A stretch of DNA of 44,633 nucleotides, from positions 1 to 44,633 of the forward strand of contig JAJAYT010000506.1 in the NCBI GenBank assembly GCA_026786085.1, in the 5' to 3' direction. Of the stretch, positions 10,426 through 19,383 are shown one piece after another (the stretch's first letter is position 1; every line of letters begins with the position of its first letter). Origin of the DNA: Microcoleus sp. CAN_BIN18 (GTDB lineage: Bacteria > Cyanobacteriota > Cyanobacteriia > Cyanobacteriales > Microcoleaceae). A program made the translations under genes and the position numbers. The notes beneath the pieces were generated by a model. It did not search any database, was not told the DNA's origin, and worked only from the letters and a program-made list of their open reading frames with translations.

Positions 10426-11061
10426 ATGATCCAAACCATATCCAAAACAATCACGTTTGATGAGTTCGTTGCTTGGTATCCAGAGAACTCTGTCCATAAG
10501 TACGAATTACACAATGGAGTAATTGTTGAAATGCCTTTAGGAACCGGCGACCATTCGGAAGTTACGGGTTTTATAACCTCAAAACTAGCGGTTGAAATTG
10601 ACCGTCGTGAATTACCCTACTTAGTTCCAGGTGACTGCCTACTCAAGCTTTCCCGTGACGAAGCAGGTTATCAGCCAGACGTAATAGTCCTAGACAGAAC
10701 CGCACTTGCAAACGAACCACGCTGGAAAAAAGAATCTATCATCACGATGGGGTCTTCGGTGCGACTGGCTGTAGAAGTAGTCAGTACGAACTGGCAAGAT
10801 GATTACCTGGTTAAAGTAGCTGATTATGAAAGACTGGGTATCCCGGAATATTGGGTTGTGGATTATGCTGCTTTGGGCGGCAGACGCTTCATTGGCAATC
10901 CGAAACAACCTACTATCTCGGTTTACCAGTTGGTTGACGGGGAATATCAAATCAACCAGTTTCAGGGAGATGACATAGTTGAGTCACTGGCTTTTCCAGA
11001 ATTGAGGTTGACTGTCGAGCAGATTTTTCGAGCCGGTCTGCCTCCAACTGAGCAAAGCTAG
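10426..11061 (+). CDS. Uma2-family putative endonuclease
   Basis: 211 aa; YQPDVIVLDR, LAVEVVSTNWQDDYLVKVADYERLGIPEYWVVDY. Confidence 0.9.
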   Translation: MIQTISKTITFDEFVAWYPENSVHKYELHNGVIVEMPLGTGDHSEVTGFITSKLAVEIDRRELPYLVPGDCLLKLSRDEAGYQPDVIVLDRTALANEPRWKKESIITMGSSVRLAVEVVSTNWQDDYLVKVADYERLGIPEYWVVDYAALGGRRFIGNPKQPTISVYQLVDGEYQINQFQGDDIVESLAFPELRLTVEQIFRAGLPPTEQS

Positions 11062-11241
11062 AAGGACTGGGCGATCGGGTATCAAAAGGATATCAAATGG
11101 GGCACAAAAGGACACCAATTTAAGGAAAATGTGTCTTCAATAGGAGCTATAATAGTTGAAAAAGGCATCTTGCTTGTGATTGATATTGGTGTCCGATCTC
11201 ACATATAGTTGAGATATATAATAAATTTATACCGTGCCGTA

Positions 11242-11673
11242 ATGACTACGCCGCCGCATCCGCTGACTCCGACTCCGACACCATCCCCATCGAGTCCAAC
11301 TCCTGTAGAGCAATCTCCTCCAGTAAATACGCGATCGGGTAAACTCACGCGCAAGGCTGTGATGAATGTTTTAGAATTTGTCTATCAGGTTTTATATGGA
11401 TTAATGGGTCAGCTTGGGAGAACAGTTTATGGGTCAATTCAGGATGCGATCGCGATCGGCATTATTTTAAAGCTTCCCGGTTTAATCGGTGAAATTATTA
11501 TCGGTAAAGATTTTTCAGGTTTCGATATTTGTCTGCAAGAAAGCCCTTGGGGTGTATCCCGTTATGCTTGTTTCATTATTGTAGCTTCTGATTTTTTGTT
11601 GTGGATAGTTCTCGCAGGTCTAATTATTGGTCGATTTTGGGCAGATTTAAAAGATTTGAAAAATAATCCCTAG
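11242..11673 (+). CDS. Hypothetical membrane protein, Pro-rich N-terminus
   Basis: ORF with ATG at 11242 (MTTPPHPLTPTPTPSPSSP...) and two hydrophobic segments; nearly abuts the next ORF. Confidence 0.65.
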   Translation: MTTPPHPLTPTPTPSPSSPTPVEQSPPVNTRSGKLTRKAVMNVLEFVYQVLYGLMGQLGRTVYGSIQDAIAIGIILKLPGLIGEIIIGKDFSGFDICLQESPWGVSRYACFIIVASDFLLWIVLAGLIIGRFWADLKDLKNNP

Positions 11674-11676
11674 GAG

Positions 11677-12342
11677 ATGTTTGATATGACTTTAGTCAAC
11701 CGCAAACAAATTAGTCTTTATGAAGAAGCTGAATCTGGATTAAATTCTTTAGTCAAACAAACGGCTCAAGTTGGTGTTGGTTTGTTGGGGATGCTGTTGC
11801 TGACAGGGGGAAATCCGCCAGCTTTGACAGTAGGGTTAAGTGTAGTTGGAGGAATTGCGTTTGTTGCTTGGAGCGAAGAGAAGCGACTGACTAAATTTTA
11901 TGCGCGGCATGATTACAAACATAATCATGTCATTGCGAGCGAAATTGAGTTTGAGCTATCACAATTTTCTAACCATAATGAATTAGAATCGCTTGAGTCA
12001 AGTGATTTCAATAACTTTTTAGAGCCAATCATTGAAACAGATAATTTATCTGTTTCTATTGTCACAGAGAGCTTGCGTCAAGCACGTCAGAGCTTTAACG
12101 CATTTAACGCATTAACCGTAATTTCTGCCTGTCTTAGCACTTTCAGTGGGGTACTCTTATTGTCAGGAAAAGTTTCAGAAGGCGCTGTCGTCGCATGTAG
12201 CGGCATGGGGTTAAGTATGGCATTTCTTAAACTTGCAGATGACGCAAACGATCGAATTGACAGCATAACAAAAGAATTAGAGGCTCTCCGTAACTGCTCA
12301 AAAACCGCTGAAAAAACACAAAAACCGCTGGTAAATCAGTGA
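11677..12342 (+). CDS. Hypothetical membrane protein with paired TM hairpins; possibly TRADD-N-associated/SLATT-like membrane domain
   Basis: 221 aa; SLRQARQSFNAFNALTVISACLSTFSGVLLLSGKVSEGAVVACSGMGLSMAFLKLADDANDRIDSITKELEAL: basic/amphipathic lead-in, two TMs, helical tail. Confidence 0.65.
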   Translation: MFDMTLVNRKQISLYEEAESGLNSLVKQTAQVGVGLLGMLLLTGGNPPALTVGLSVVGGIAFVAWSEEKRLTKFYARHDYKHNHVIASEIEFELSQFSNHNELESLESSDFNNFLEPIIETDNLSVSIVTESLRQARQSFNAFNALTVISACLSTFSGVLLLSGKVSEGAVVACSGMGLSMAFLKLADDANDRIDSITKELEALRNCSKTAEKTQKPLVNQ

Positions 12343-12652
12343 AGAGGAAGGCTGGAACCACCTAAACTCGTTGGCTCTCCTTCAGATTATCTAAAATCAC
12401 CAGCGGTTATTGAGTAGTTACGGCTCTCCTGATTTTGAGGTTATAAGCCAGCCTTATCAATCATCAATCCATTGCCCTATAAGACTTTCAATTCAATCTT
12501 TTGATGAAGCTATCAGCAACCCCCCACTTTTTCACCAAAAGTCCAGGAGAGCCGAATTACATAGATGACAGCAGAGCAACAGCCGAGTTTCGATCGCATT
12601 TAGGATATCGACAAAGTATTGAAATGCGATCGAAAAAGTGTCTGCACAACCT

Positions 12653-13054
12653 TTACCAAATCAAATTTAAACCCGTCAGCGGCATCCTACTATCCCGAGT
12701 AATTAGTGGAAGATTTAAATGCAGAGCTGTCGCTGCAATTATCCGATCGGGCATATCAGGAACGCTTGCAGGCGGTATCATTGCTAAAGCATTAACTACT
12801 TCAACTGTTAAATCAAATATAACCAAACCGCTAGTACCAGTCAGCAGTTCGGCATCGAGTTGAGTTCTCAAATCAGGCGAAATACGTCCTCTTTCTTGCA
12901 AATAAACAATTTCTACCAAACAAACGGTAGGAATGTAAATAACAATTTCTCCGCGATCGCATTCATTAAAAACCCGATTAGCGGCAGCACCCAAACGCGG
13001 ACTATCTTCAAGATACCAAATTAAAGCATGGGTATCAGTTACAGCATTAGACAT
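12653..13054 (-). CDS. PIN-domain type II toxin (VapC-like)
   Basis: VTDTHALIWYLEDSPRLG ... DMPDRIIAATALHLNLPLITRDSRM; ATG at 13054 overlaps the antitoxin stop by one nt (TAATG). Confidence 0.9.
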   Translation of the reverse strand: MSNAVTDTHALIWYLEDSPRLGAAANRVFNECDRGEIVIYIPTVCLVEIVYLQERGRISPDLRTQLDAELLTGTSGLVIFDLTVEVVNALAMIPPASVPDMPDRIIAATALHLNLPLITRDSRMPLTGLNLIW

Positions 13055-13296
13055 TAAATATCCTTTCTGGGAAAATCTCCCCACATTTGACTGCGAACTT
13101 CAGCAATGTCTGACTCAGTGATGTCAATTCCTCGCCACAAACCCCGTAAAGACTTGCGCTGTATAGGCGTTTGCTTTGCCAATTCCTGCTCGATTTGAGG
13201 AGTCACTCGCTCAATCAAGCGTACTTTGTCTATTAAGTTTAGCTGCTTTGCCAAGTTCAGAACTACTTCTAAAGTAACGGCTGTTTCTGATGCCAT
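13054..13296 (-). CDS. Antitoxin partner of the PIN toxin
   Basis: 80-aa ORF immediately upstream and translationally coupled to vapC-like ORF. Confidence 0.8.
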   Translation of the reverse strand: MASETAVTLEVVLNLAKQLNLIDKVRLIERVTPQIEQELAKQTPIQRKSLRGLWRGIDITESDIAEVRSQMWGDFPRKDI

Positions 13297-13642
13297 AATT
13301 TTACCCTAGATATTTTTCTCAGTTTATCATGATTTTATGGCGATCGCCCTTTTCCTGTGAGGTATTGATTGTGTGTGGCACGTCTCGCCTGTACTCTGCG
13401 ATCGACAAAGCTCGATCGACCTATTGATAGAGACCTCCATCAAATGTTAATCGACCAATGATGGTAATTGATAATTGGTAATTGACGATCGATTCGGGAC
13501 ATATTCCCTCCGCAACGCGAAAACCCATTCCCTCCGCCCTGCTGAGTAATTCCCGGATCAAATCCACGCAACCTTGCAATTTTTGAAATTGTGTGATACT
13601 ATAAAACGTTCTTAGAAATATCGCAACAGCAAATATTACTGC

Positions 13643-14977
13643 ATGGCAACGAAGCCAACGATCGCATTTACTCACCTCGGTTGCGAAAAAAATCGCATTG
13701 ATACCGAACACATGATTGGCTTGCTGGCTCAAGCAGGCTATGAAGTCGATTCTAATGAAGAATTAGCCGATTACGTCGTCGTCAATACTTGCAGTTTTAT
13801 CCAAGCTGCGCGAGAAGAATCAGTCCGCACTTTGGTCGAATTGGCAGAAGCTAATAAAAAAGTAGTCATCACTGGCTGCATGGCACAGCATTTTCAACAA
13901 CAATTGCTGGATGAATTGCCGGAAGCAGTCGCAATAGTCGGCACGGGCGACTATCATAAAATCGTTGATGTGATGCAAAGGGTCGAAAAGGGCGATCGAG
14001 TTTCCCTCGTCTCCAGTGAACCTACTTACATCGCTGACGAAACTACTCCTCGCTACCGCACGACATCGGAAGGTGTCGCCTATCTGCGCATAGCAGAAGG
14101 CTGCGACTACCGCTGCGCATTTTGCATTATCCCCCACTTGCGCGGAAATCAAAGGTCTCGCACGATCGAATCTATTGTCGCCGAAGCTAAGCAATTGGCA
14201 TCGGAAGGTGTCAAAGAAATTATCTTAATTTCTCAAATTACCACCAACTACGGCAAAGATATCTATGGCGAACCGAAGCTAGCCGAACTGCTTCGCGCTT
14301 TGGGTGAAGTAGATGTACCTTGGATTCGGATGCACTACGCCTATCCTACGGGTTTAACTCCGCAAGTTGTGGCGGCAATCTGCGAAACGCCCAACGTTTT
14401 GCCATATTTGGATTTACCTCTGCAACATTCGCACCCGGAAATTCTGCGGGCGATGAACAGACCTTTTCAAGCTGGGATTAATGATGCTATAGTCGATCGG
14501 CTCAAAGCAGCAATTCCCAACGCCGTGATGCGAACAACTTTTATTGTCGGCTTCCCGGGCGAAACGGACGAACACGCAGCACATTTGCTGGAATTTGTCA
14601 AGCGCCACGAATTCGATCACGTCGGAGTATTCACATTTTCCGCCGAAGAAGGAACCCCAGCCTTCAGCTTGCCAAATCAACTGCCATCCGTAAAAATGGA
14701 AATTTGGCGAAATGCAGTCATGGCGGCACAACAACCTATATCATTGAAGAAGAATCAAGAATCTGTCGGTCAGGTAGTTGATGTCCTGATAGAACAAGAA
14801 CAGCCAGAGACAGGTGAGTTGATTGGTAGATCCGCCAGATTTTCCCCAGAAGTAGATGGACTCGTCTATGTGACAGGAGAAGCACGGCTGGGATCGATCG
14901 TACCGGTGAAAATTACGAGTGCCGATGTCTATGACCTCTACGGTCAAGTCAAGAGTGTTGCTGGAACTGTCACCTGA
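13643..14977 (+). CDS. rimO: Ribosomal protein S12 methylthiotransferase RimO
   Basis: [32 protein letters not shown], radical-SAM [28 protein letters not shown]-terminal TRAM region. Confidence 0.96.
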   Translation: MATKPTIAFTHLGCEKNRIDTEHMIGLLAQAGYEVDSNEELADYVVVNTCSFIQAAREESVRTLVELAEANKKVVITGCMAQHFQQQLLDELPEAVAIVGTGDYHKIVDVMQRVEKGDRVSLVSSEPTYIADETTPRYRTTSEGVAYLRIAEGCDYRCAFCIIPHLRGNQRSRTIESIVAEAKQLASEGVKEIILISQITTNYGKDIYGEPKLAELLRALGEVDVPWIRMHYAYPTGLTPQVVAAICETPNVLPYLDLPLQHSHPEILRAMNRPFQAGINDAIVDRLKAAIPNAVMRTTFIVGFPGETDEHAAHLLEFVKRHEFDHVGVFTFSAEEGTPAFSLPNQLPSVKMEIWRNAVMAAQQPISLKKNQESVGQVVDVLIEQEQPETGELIGRSARFSPEVDGLVYVTGEARLGSIVPVKITSADVYDLYGQVKSVAGTVT

Positions 14978-15736
14978 GACGGTGTGGCGAAAAAAACCGG
15001 ACACCAATCAAAAAATGATTAGCAGATTGTCCAAGAAAATTAACCATTAGTGCAAGATTGTGCAAAGATATGTAGAAAAGGGGCTGTAAACTTTTTTACC
15101 CCCTCTCTGGCAATCGACGCTCCCCGTAGGGGGTGCGGTTATCCCTACAGAACATCAGAGAATTTTAACGAATTTAATGTTTTGTTTCTGAATGTAAAGA
15201 GTTATGATGATAACAAGCCAGAAATAAGCGGGGAGAATTTGAGATTGCTTCGCCGTCCGCCCTACACCACAACGGTATCCCGAAAGAGTGTTGAGATGGA
15301 TAGGCAGTAACGGTCGCTACATCCCCTGTTGAATCCCGCAGGCGACGGATTGCGGGATAGCGCCTGAACTAACAAACCTGTTACTACTATGTAGTGCAGT
15401 TCAGTGGGGCTGGTCATCATCCTCACTATAAAATGCCCTAGAGAGAAAGCTTGCAAGTACCTCAAAGGAAGTCCAATGTACTATTTTAAGAATGTTGGAA
15501 GTCGATAACCTGATCGCTGGCGGTTGGTATCGGTGATGTCACAAAATCAAAGACGGCTGTCGAATCGGTAAATTTAGTCACCATCGACGGAGCTGCCCTA
15601 TACTCGATTGCTATTTGAAAAGGTGCGCGCAGGCGCAGCACCATACAGAACTCATAGATGAGTTCCTGCCCTAGAGCAGAAATCCGCATCCGAGTTGGGC
15701 GACTTAGAAGGCTAAGACTCGTTATTAGGAGCATTA

Positions 15737-17191
15737 ATGAATTTATTGTTTGAAGGCTTGGGTCTTTCGGAAGAACTCGTTCTCCATCTGGAAACACTCG
15801 GCTTTACAGAACCTACTCCCATCCAAGTACAAGCCATTCCGCACCTGTTAGCAGGTCGCGACGTTGTGGGTCAAGCCCAAACAGGAACTGGCAAAACGGC
15901 AGCATTCTCGTTGCCCATCTTGGAGCGGATTGATTTAGATGTAACTGCGGTGCAAGCATTGGTGCTAACACCGACTCGCGAATTGGCGATGCAGGTAACT
16001 GAAGCCATCCGCGATTTGAGCGGTATCAGCAGCGACGGCCCGGTAAAGGTGGGTCGCTCTCTGCAAGTTCTGACGGTGTACGGTGGTCAATCGATCGATC
16101 GCCAAATGCAGCGTTTGAAGCGTGGCGTTCACATCGTGGTCGGTACACCCGGACGCATACTAGATATGCTGAGCCGCGGCAGCCTGAAACTAGACAAGGT
16201 AAAATGGCTGGTTTTGGATGAAGCTGACGAAATGCTGAGCATGGGCTTTATCCAAGATGTGGAAAAAATCTTGGATGCTGCACCAAAAGATCGTCAAACG
16301 GCGTTTTTCTCGGCGACGATGGAAGCTTCCATTCGGAAATTGGTAACGCGCCATTTGCGCAACCCCATCAACGTCACCGTAGAACAGCCAAAAGCAACGC
16401 CGAAGCGCATCAGCCAAGGCGTGTACATGATTCCTCGCGGCTGGTCGAAGGCAAGAGCTCTACAGCCAATCCTAGAAATGGAAGACCCGGAATCTGCACT
16501 GATTTTTGTGCGGACGCGGCAGTCGGCGGCGGAACTTACCAGCCAACTGCAAGCAGCAGGTCACAGCGTTGACGAGTATCACGGTAATTTGAACCAAGCA
16601 CAGCGGGAACGTTTGCTGCATCGGTTCCGCCAATGTCAAGTCCGCTGGGTAGTGGCGACTGATATTGCGGCGCGGGGTTTGGACGTGGATCACTTGACTC
16701 ACGTGATTAACTACGATTTGCCAGATAGCGTAGAAAGCTATGTTCACCGGATCGGACGTACAGGCCGGGCTGGTCGCGAAGGAACGGCGATTACGCTGAT
16801 TCAACCTGTTGATCGTCGCAAATTGCGCTTGATTGAACGCCACGTGCGATCGAGCTTGACGGTGCGAAACATTCCGACACGGGCACAAATTGAAGCGCGT
16901 CAGTTGGAAAAGATGCAGGGTAAAGTTCGCGAAGCTTTGGCTGGCGAACGGATGGCATCTTTCTTGCCTCTGGTGTCTCAGTTGTCCGAAGAGTACGACC
17001 CCCACGCGATCGCCGCTGCTGCTTTGCAAATGGCCTTCGATCAAAGCCGTCCTGCTTGGATGGGCGCTGATTACGCTCAACAAGAAGATCCCCCTATTGG
17101 TGGAGAAAACAGCGTCAAGCCAATCTTGATCAAGAAGCGGGCTAAGACTGGTGCGTCGAGCGTTTCTTCTCCTGTTCCCCAGAACAGCTAA
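15737..17191 (+). CDS. crhR: DEAD-box ATP-dependent RNA helicase (cyanobacterial CrhR-like)
   Basis: Q-motif GFTEPTPIQVQAIP, AQTGTGKTAAF, VLTPTRELA, VLDEADEML, SATM, ATDIAARGLDV, HRIGRTGRAGR; downstream of rimO as in the Synechocystis rimO-crhR arrangement. Confidence 0.9.
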   Translation: MNLLFEGLGLSEELVLHLETLGFTEPTPIQVQAIPHLLAGRDVVGQAQTGTGKTAAFSLPILERIDLDVTAVQALVLTPTRELAMQVTEAIRDLSGISSDGPVKVGRSLQVLTVYGGQSIDRQMQRLKRGVHIVVGTPGRILDMLSRGSLKLDKVKWLVLDEADEMLSMGFIQDVEKILDAAPKDRQTAFFSATMEASIRKLVTRHLRNPINVTVEQPKATPKRISQGVYMIPRGWSKARALQPILEMEDPESALIFVRTRQSAAELTSQLQAAGHSVDEYHGNLNQAQRERLLHRFRQCQVRWVVATDIAARGLDVDHLTHVINYDLPDSVESYVHRIGRTGRAGREGTAITLIQPVDRRKLRLIERHVRSSLTVRNIPTRAQIEARQLEKMQGKVREALAGERMASFLPLVSQLSEEYDPHAIAAAALQMAFDQSRPAWMGADYAQQEDPPIGGENSVKPILIKKRAKTGASSVSSPVPQNS

Positions 17192-17199
17192 TTAGTAGG

Positions 17200-17215
17200 G
17201 TGCGCCTCGGCGCAC
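17200..17215 (+). terminator. Hairpin after the helicase gene
   Basis: GTGCGCC-TC-GGCGCAC perfect 7-bp arms, 8 bp past the stop; only a weak following T-run. Confidence 0.4.
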
Positions 17216-17353
17216 TTTACTTTGAAATATGTGTAGAGATGCGAGATCGCGTCTCTACTTTGTTTTGTTGATCTCTCTCTTCTATTCCTCTGTGTCCTCT
17301 GCGCTCTCTGCGGTTAAATCATCCAAAAACAACCGTAAACGATATAAATCAAT

Positions 17354-17614
17354 ATGGAAGTTAGCGATCGGACAATTTTTGTAACTAATTCTACGCTAAG
17401 AACGTTAATTGATGAATTGGGTACTGAGTGTCAAAATGTCATTACTTTAATCCATCAGCTTCAGGTGCCTTATTTGAGCGATCGACAAAAAGCTGAAATT
17501 CTAGCAGAGTTTCTGAGTGCTGCAATTCATCTAAACGTGCACTGTGGAGAGGATTTTCAGACACTAATTGCTGAGGAAATGGCAAAATTGTCGGATGATG
17601 ATGAAGAGGATTAA
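17354..17614 (+). CDS. Conserved hypothetical small acidic protein
   Basis: 86-aa ORF, coherent composition, acidic C-terminus (KLSDDDEED). Confidence 0.55.
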   Translation: MEVSDRTIFVTNSTLRTLIDELGTECQNVITLIHQLQVPYLSDRQKAEILAEFLSAAIHLNVHCGEDFQTLIAEEMAKLSDDDEED

Positions 17615-17625
17615 GGAGATTTGGG

Positions 17626-17667
17626 CGATCGCACTTCAGGAAAAAGCCCTCCAGTCAACTCACCGAA
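17626..17667. repeat. 42-bp direct repeat, copy 1
   Basis: cgatcgcacttcaggaaaaagccctccagtcaactcaccgaa, identical to 18374-18415. Confidence 0.95.
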
Positions 17668-17683
17668 GTAAGGTAAGGTGTAG

Positions 17684-17710
17684 GGTGCGCAATGCGCACC
17701 TTATTTTTTA
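17684..17710 (+). terminator. Rho-independent terminator-like palindrome
   Basis: GGTGCGCA-A-TGCGCACC followed by ttattttttaa; lies between convergent genes. Confidence 0.6.
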
Positions 17711-17722
17711 ATTTGTTTCGTA

Positions 17723-17962
17723 CTAGCCTTTACGTGATGCTGAATACTCATAAAGTGGCACTGAACGTGCAGGTTTTATTTTTGTTTTGAGTAACTCTTC
17801 AATTTGTCGAACAGTCTTCGGTTTTAGGAGAATATCGCCACAGAATGTACAAACCTCTGCGGGAACTTTATCGATTACGACGATTTCACCTTGGTATCGA
17901 ACAGCGTGAATGATTTCTCGCTCCTCATAAGTACCTGGACATCCTTGAATACTGCATTTCAT
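17723..17962 (-). CDS. YgiT-type (MqsA-like) zinc-finger antitoxin
   Basis: MKCSIQGCPGTYEER...VPAEVCTFCGDILLKPKTVRQIEELL: zinc-finger residues plus helix. Confidence 0.88.
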   Translation of the reverse strand: MKCSIQGCPGTYEEREIIHAVRYQGEIVVIDKVPAEVCTFCGDILLKPKTVRQIEELLKTKIKPARSVPLYEYSASRKG

Positions 17963-18300
17963 TCTAATCGCCTCCTAGTGGTGGGAGTTATCCATTTGGG
18001 CAGTTTTGGCTCATAAACCGTGATAATAATTAGTAACGGTTGGACAGTAGTACAGACAATGTGCAAGGGACGACTATCTTGAGAAAAACCGCCGAATAAA
18101 CAGCAAGCACCGCGCTGATGTTGAGGATAGTTTTCTAACAGTTGACCTCTAACTAATGCTTGAATTACTTGATCTAGTGTAATGTTTTCCTCAAGCATCT
18201 CTTGCTGTGCGTGGAGAGTCAAGCGAAGGTTATCTGCCCCGGCTTGAAAGCGTATTCGCTCCTGTACTGCCTCTAAATTAGTCGGCTCAAACTCACTCAC
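17959..18300 (-). CDS. DUF4258-like putative toxin
   Basis: LRLTLHAQQEMLEENITLDQVIQALVRGQLLENYPQHQRGACCLFGG: HAxxRM-type DUF4258 pattern; 4-bp overlap with the zinc-finger ORF. Confidence 0.85.
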   Translation of the reverse strand: MSEFEPTNLEAVQERIRFQAGADNLRLTLHAQQEMLEENITLDQVIQALVRGQLLENYPQHQRGACCLFGGFSQDSRPLHIVCTTVQPLLIIITVYEPKLPKWITPTTRRRLE

Positions 18301-18373
18301 GAAAGACAGAGATTAAAAACACTAATATTATACTATTTTATCAGGGGCGATCGCCCGGAGGCTGAACTAAGCC

Positions 18374-18415
18374 CGATCGCACTTCAGGAAAAAGCCCTCC
18401 AGTCAACTCACCGAA
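18374..18415. repeat. 42-bp direct repeat, copy 2
   Basis: Identical to 17626-17667. Confidence 0.95.
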
Positions 18416-18500
18416 AGGCTGAAAAACCTAAGAAATAAGCAGGACTGAAGTCCTGACTGCGAACCTGTACGCGGGGATTTTTGGACTGTTGTGTAATATT

Positions 18501-19061
18501 TTAGTTGAGCTGCGTGCCGACAATAATCTTTTGCACGCGATCGCCCTTAAGTTCCAAAACCAAATTAGAAGCCTTTTGATCATTGCTGTAAATCAACCGA
18601 GTCACTCCACCCTGGACAGATTGCGAGCCGTAACCGTAAGTTTTAACAACTTTTTGGGTGCTATCTCCTACCTTGACACCATCAATTGTCAGCAACTTTG
18701 GCTTGGTAGTAGAAATTAGATAAACTTTGCCATCCCAGGCTGCTACTGTCAATTTTGAGTAGGTTAGCGTGCGAATCTTGCCGCCGATAGCCTCGCCAGC
18801 AGGTTTAGTTTCGTCGCGTTGAGGTTTGCCCAACTTGCGTTTAGCCTCTTCTATAGACATCCCCAAGCGAACTCCGCCAATCCCCAAGCGCGAATAGTCG
18901 ATCGCCGCCGGCGTTTGTGTCGCGTTCAACATACTTTCTAGGGCCACAACAGTTTGATTCATCGCGGGAATCGGGCGAACTAAAGCAGCAAATCCAAAGC
19001 TAGAAATTGCCAGATTAATCATGATGCCAGCGACGGCTGTTGCCACAAATCTTTTTACCAT
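18501..19061 (-). CDS. Hypothetical exported protein
   Basis: N-terminal signal/TM-like segment then LGIGGVRLGMSIEEAKRKLGKPQRD and VKVGDSTQKVVKTYG (BamE/SmpA-like repeats). Confidence 0.7.
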   Translation of the reverse strand: MVKRFVATAVAGIMINLAISSFGFAALVRPIPAMNQTVVALESMLNATQTPAAIDYSRLGIGGVRLGMSIEEAKRKLGKPQRDETKPAGEAIGGKIRTLTYSKLTVAAWDGKVYLISTTKPKLLTIDGVKVGDSTQKVVKTYGYGSQSVQGGVTRLIYSNDQKASNLVLELKGDRVQKIIVGTQLN

Positions 19062-19383
19062 TTTTTTTATAGCTTTATTTGGAAAATTATTCGCGCGATT
19101 AGCCGTTACATCCGGATTGATACTAATAATTTCGGGCGAATAGAATTCACTCCTACACAGGTAAAGTCCGAGTTAAGAGGGACTAAAACAGTAACAATAT
19201 TCATCCCCAAAAATATAACATAGAGAAACCGGGTTTCTGTAGGGGCGTACCCCTGTGTCCGCCCTGATTCGGGATTTGTGAATACCGAACAAAGTTTTAG
19301 GTTTAATTAGGGCGACTACTGAATCACCGGAATGGGTGTGATATCCTAACAAAAGCCGTTTCTCCATAAAATCTGCAATTTAG

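Noticed and set aside
11110-11194. GGACACCAAT/ATTGGTGTCC inverted repeat upstream of the membrane cassette
   Set aside because: Perfect 10-bp arms but 65 bp apart, and the same decamer recurs at 14999; insufficient for a functional claim.
12501-12863. 120-aa plus-strand ORF
   Set aside because: Overlaps the vapC-like gene in antisense; no family recognised.
15486-15797. 103-aa minus-strand ORF before the helicase
   Set aside because: Overlaps the helicase start and has no family signature; region better viewed as leader/intergenic.
16472-17083. 203-aa minus-strand ORF opposite helicase
   Set aside because: Antisense of conserved DEAD-box coding sequence.
19224-19238. agaaaccgggtttct palindrome as a regulatory site
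   Set aside because: Resembles a very common short cyanobacterial palindromic repeat; no specific function can be supported here.
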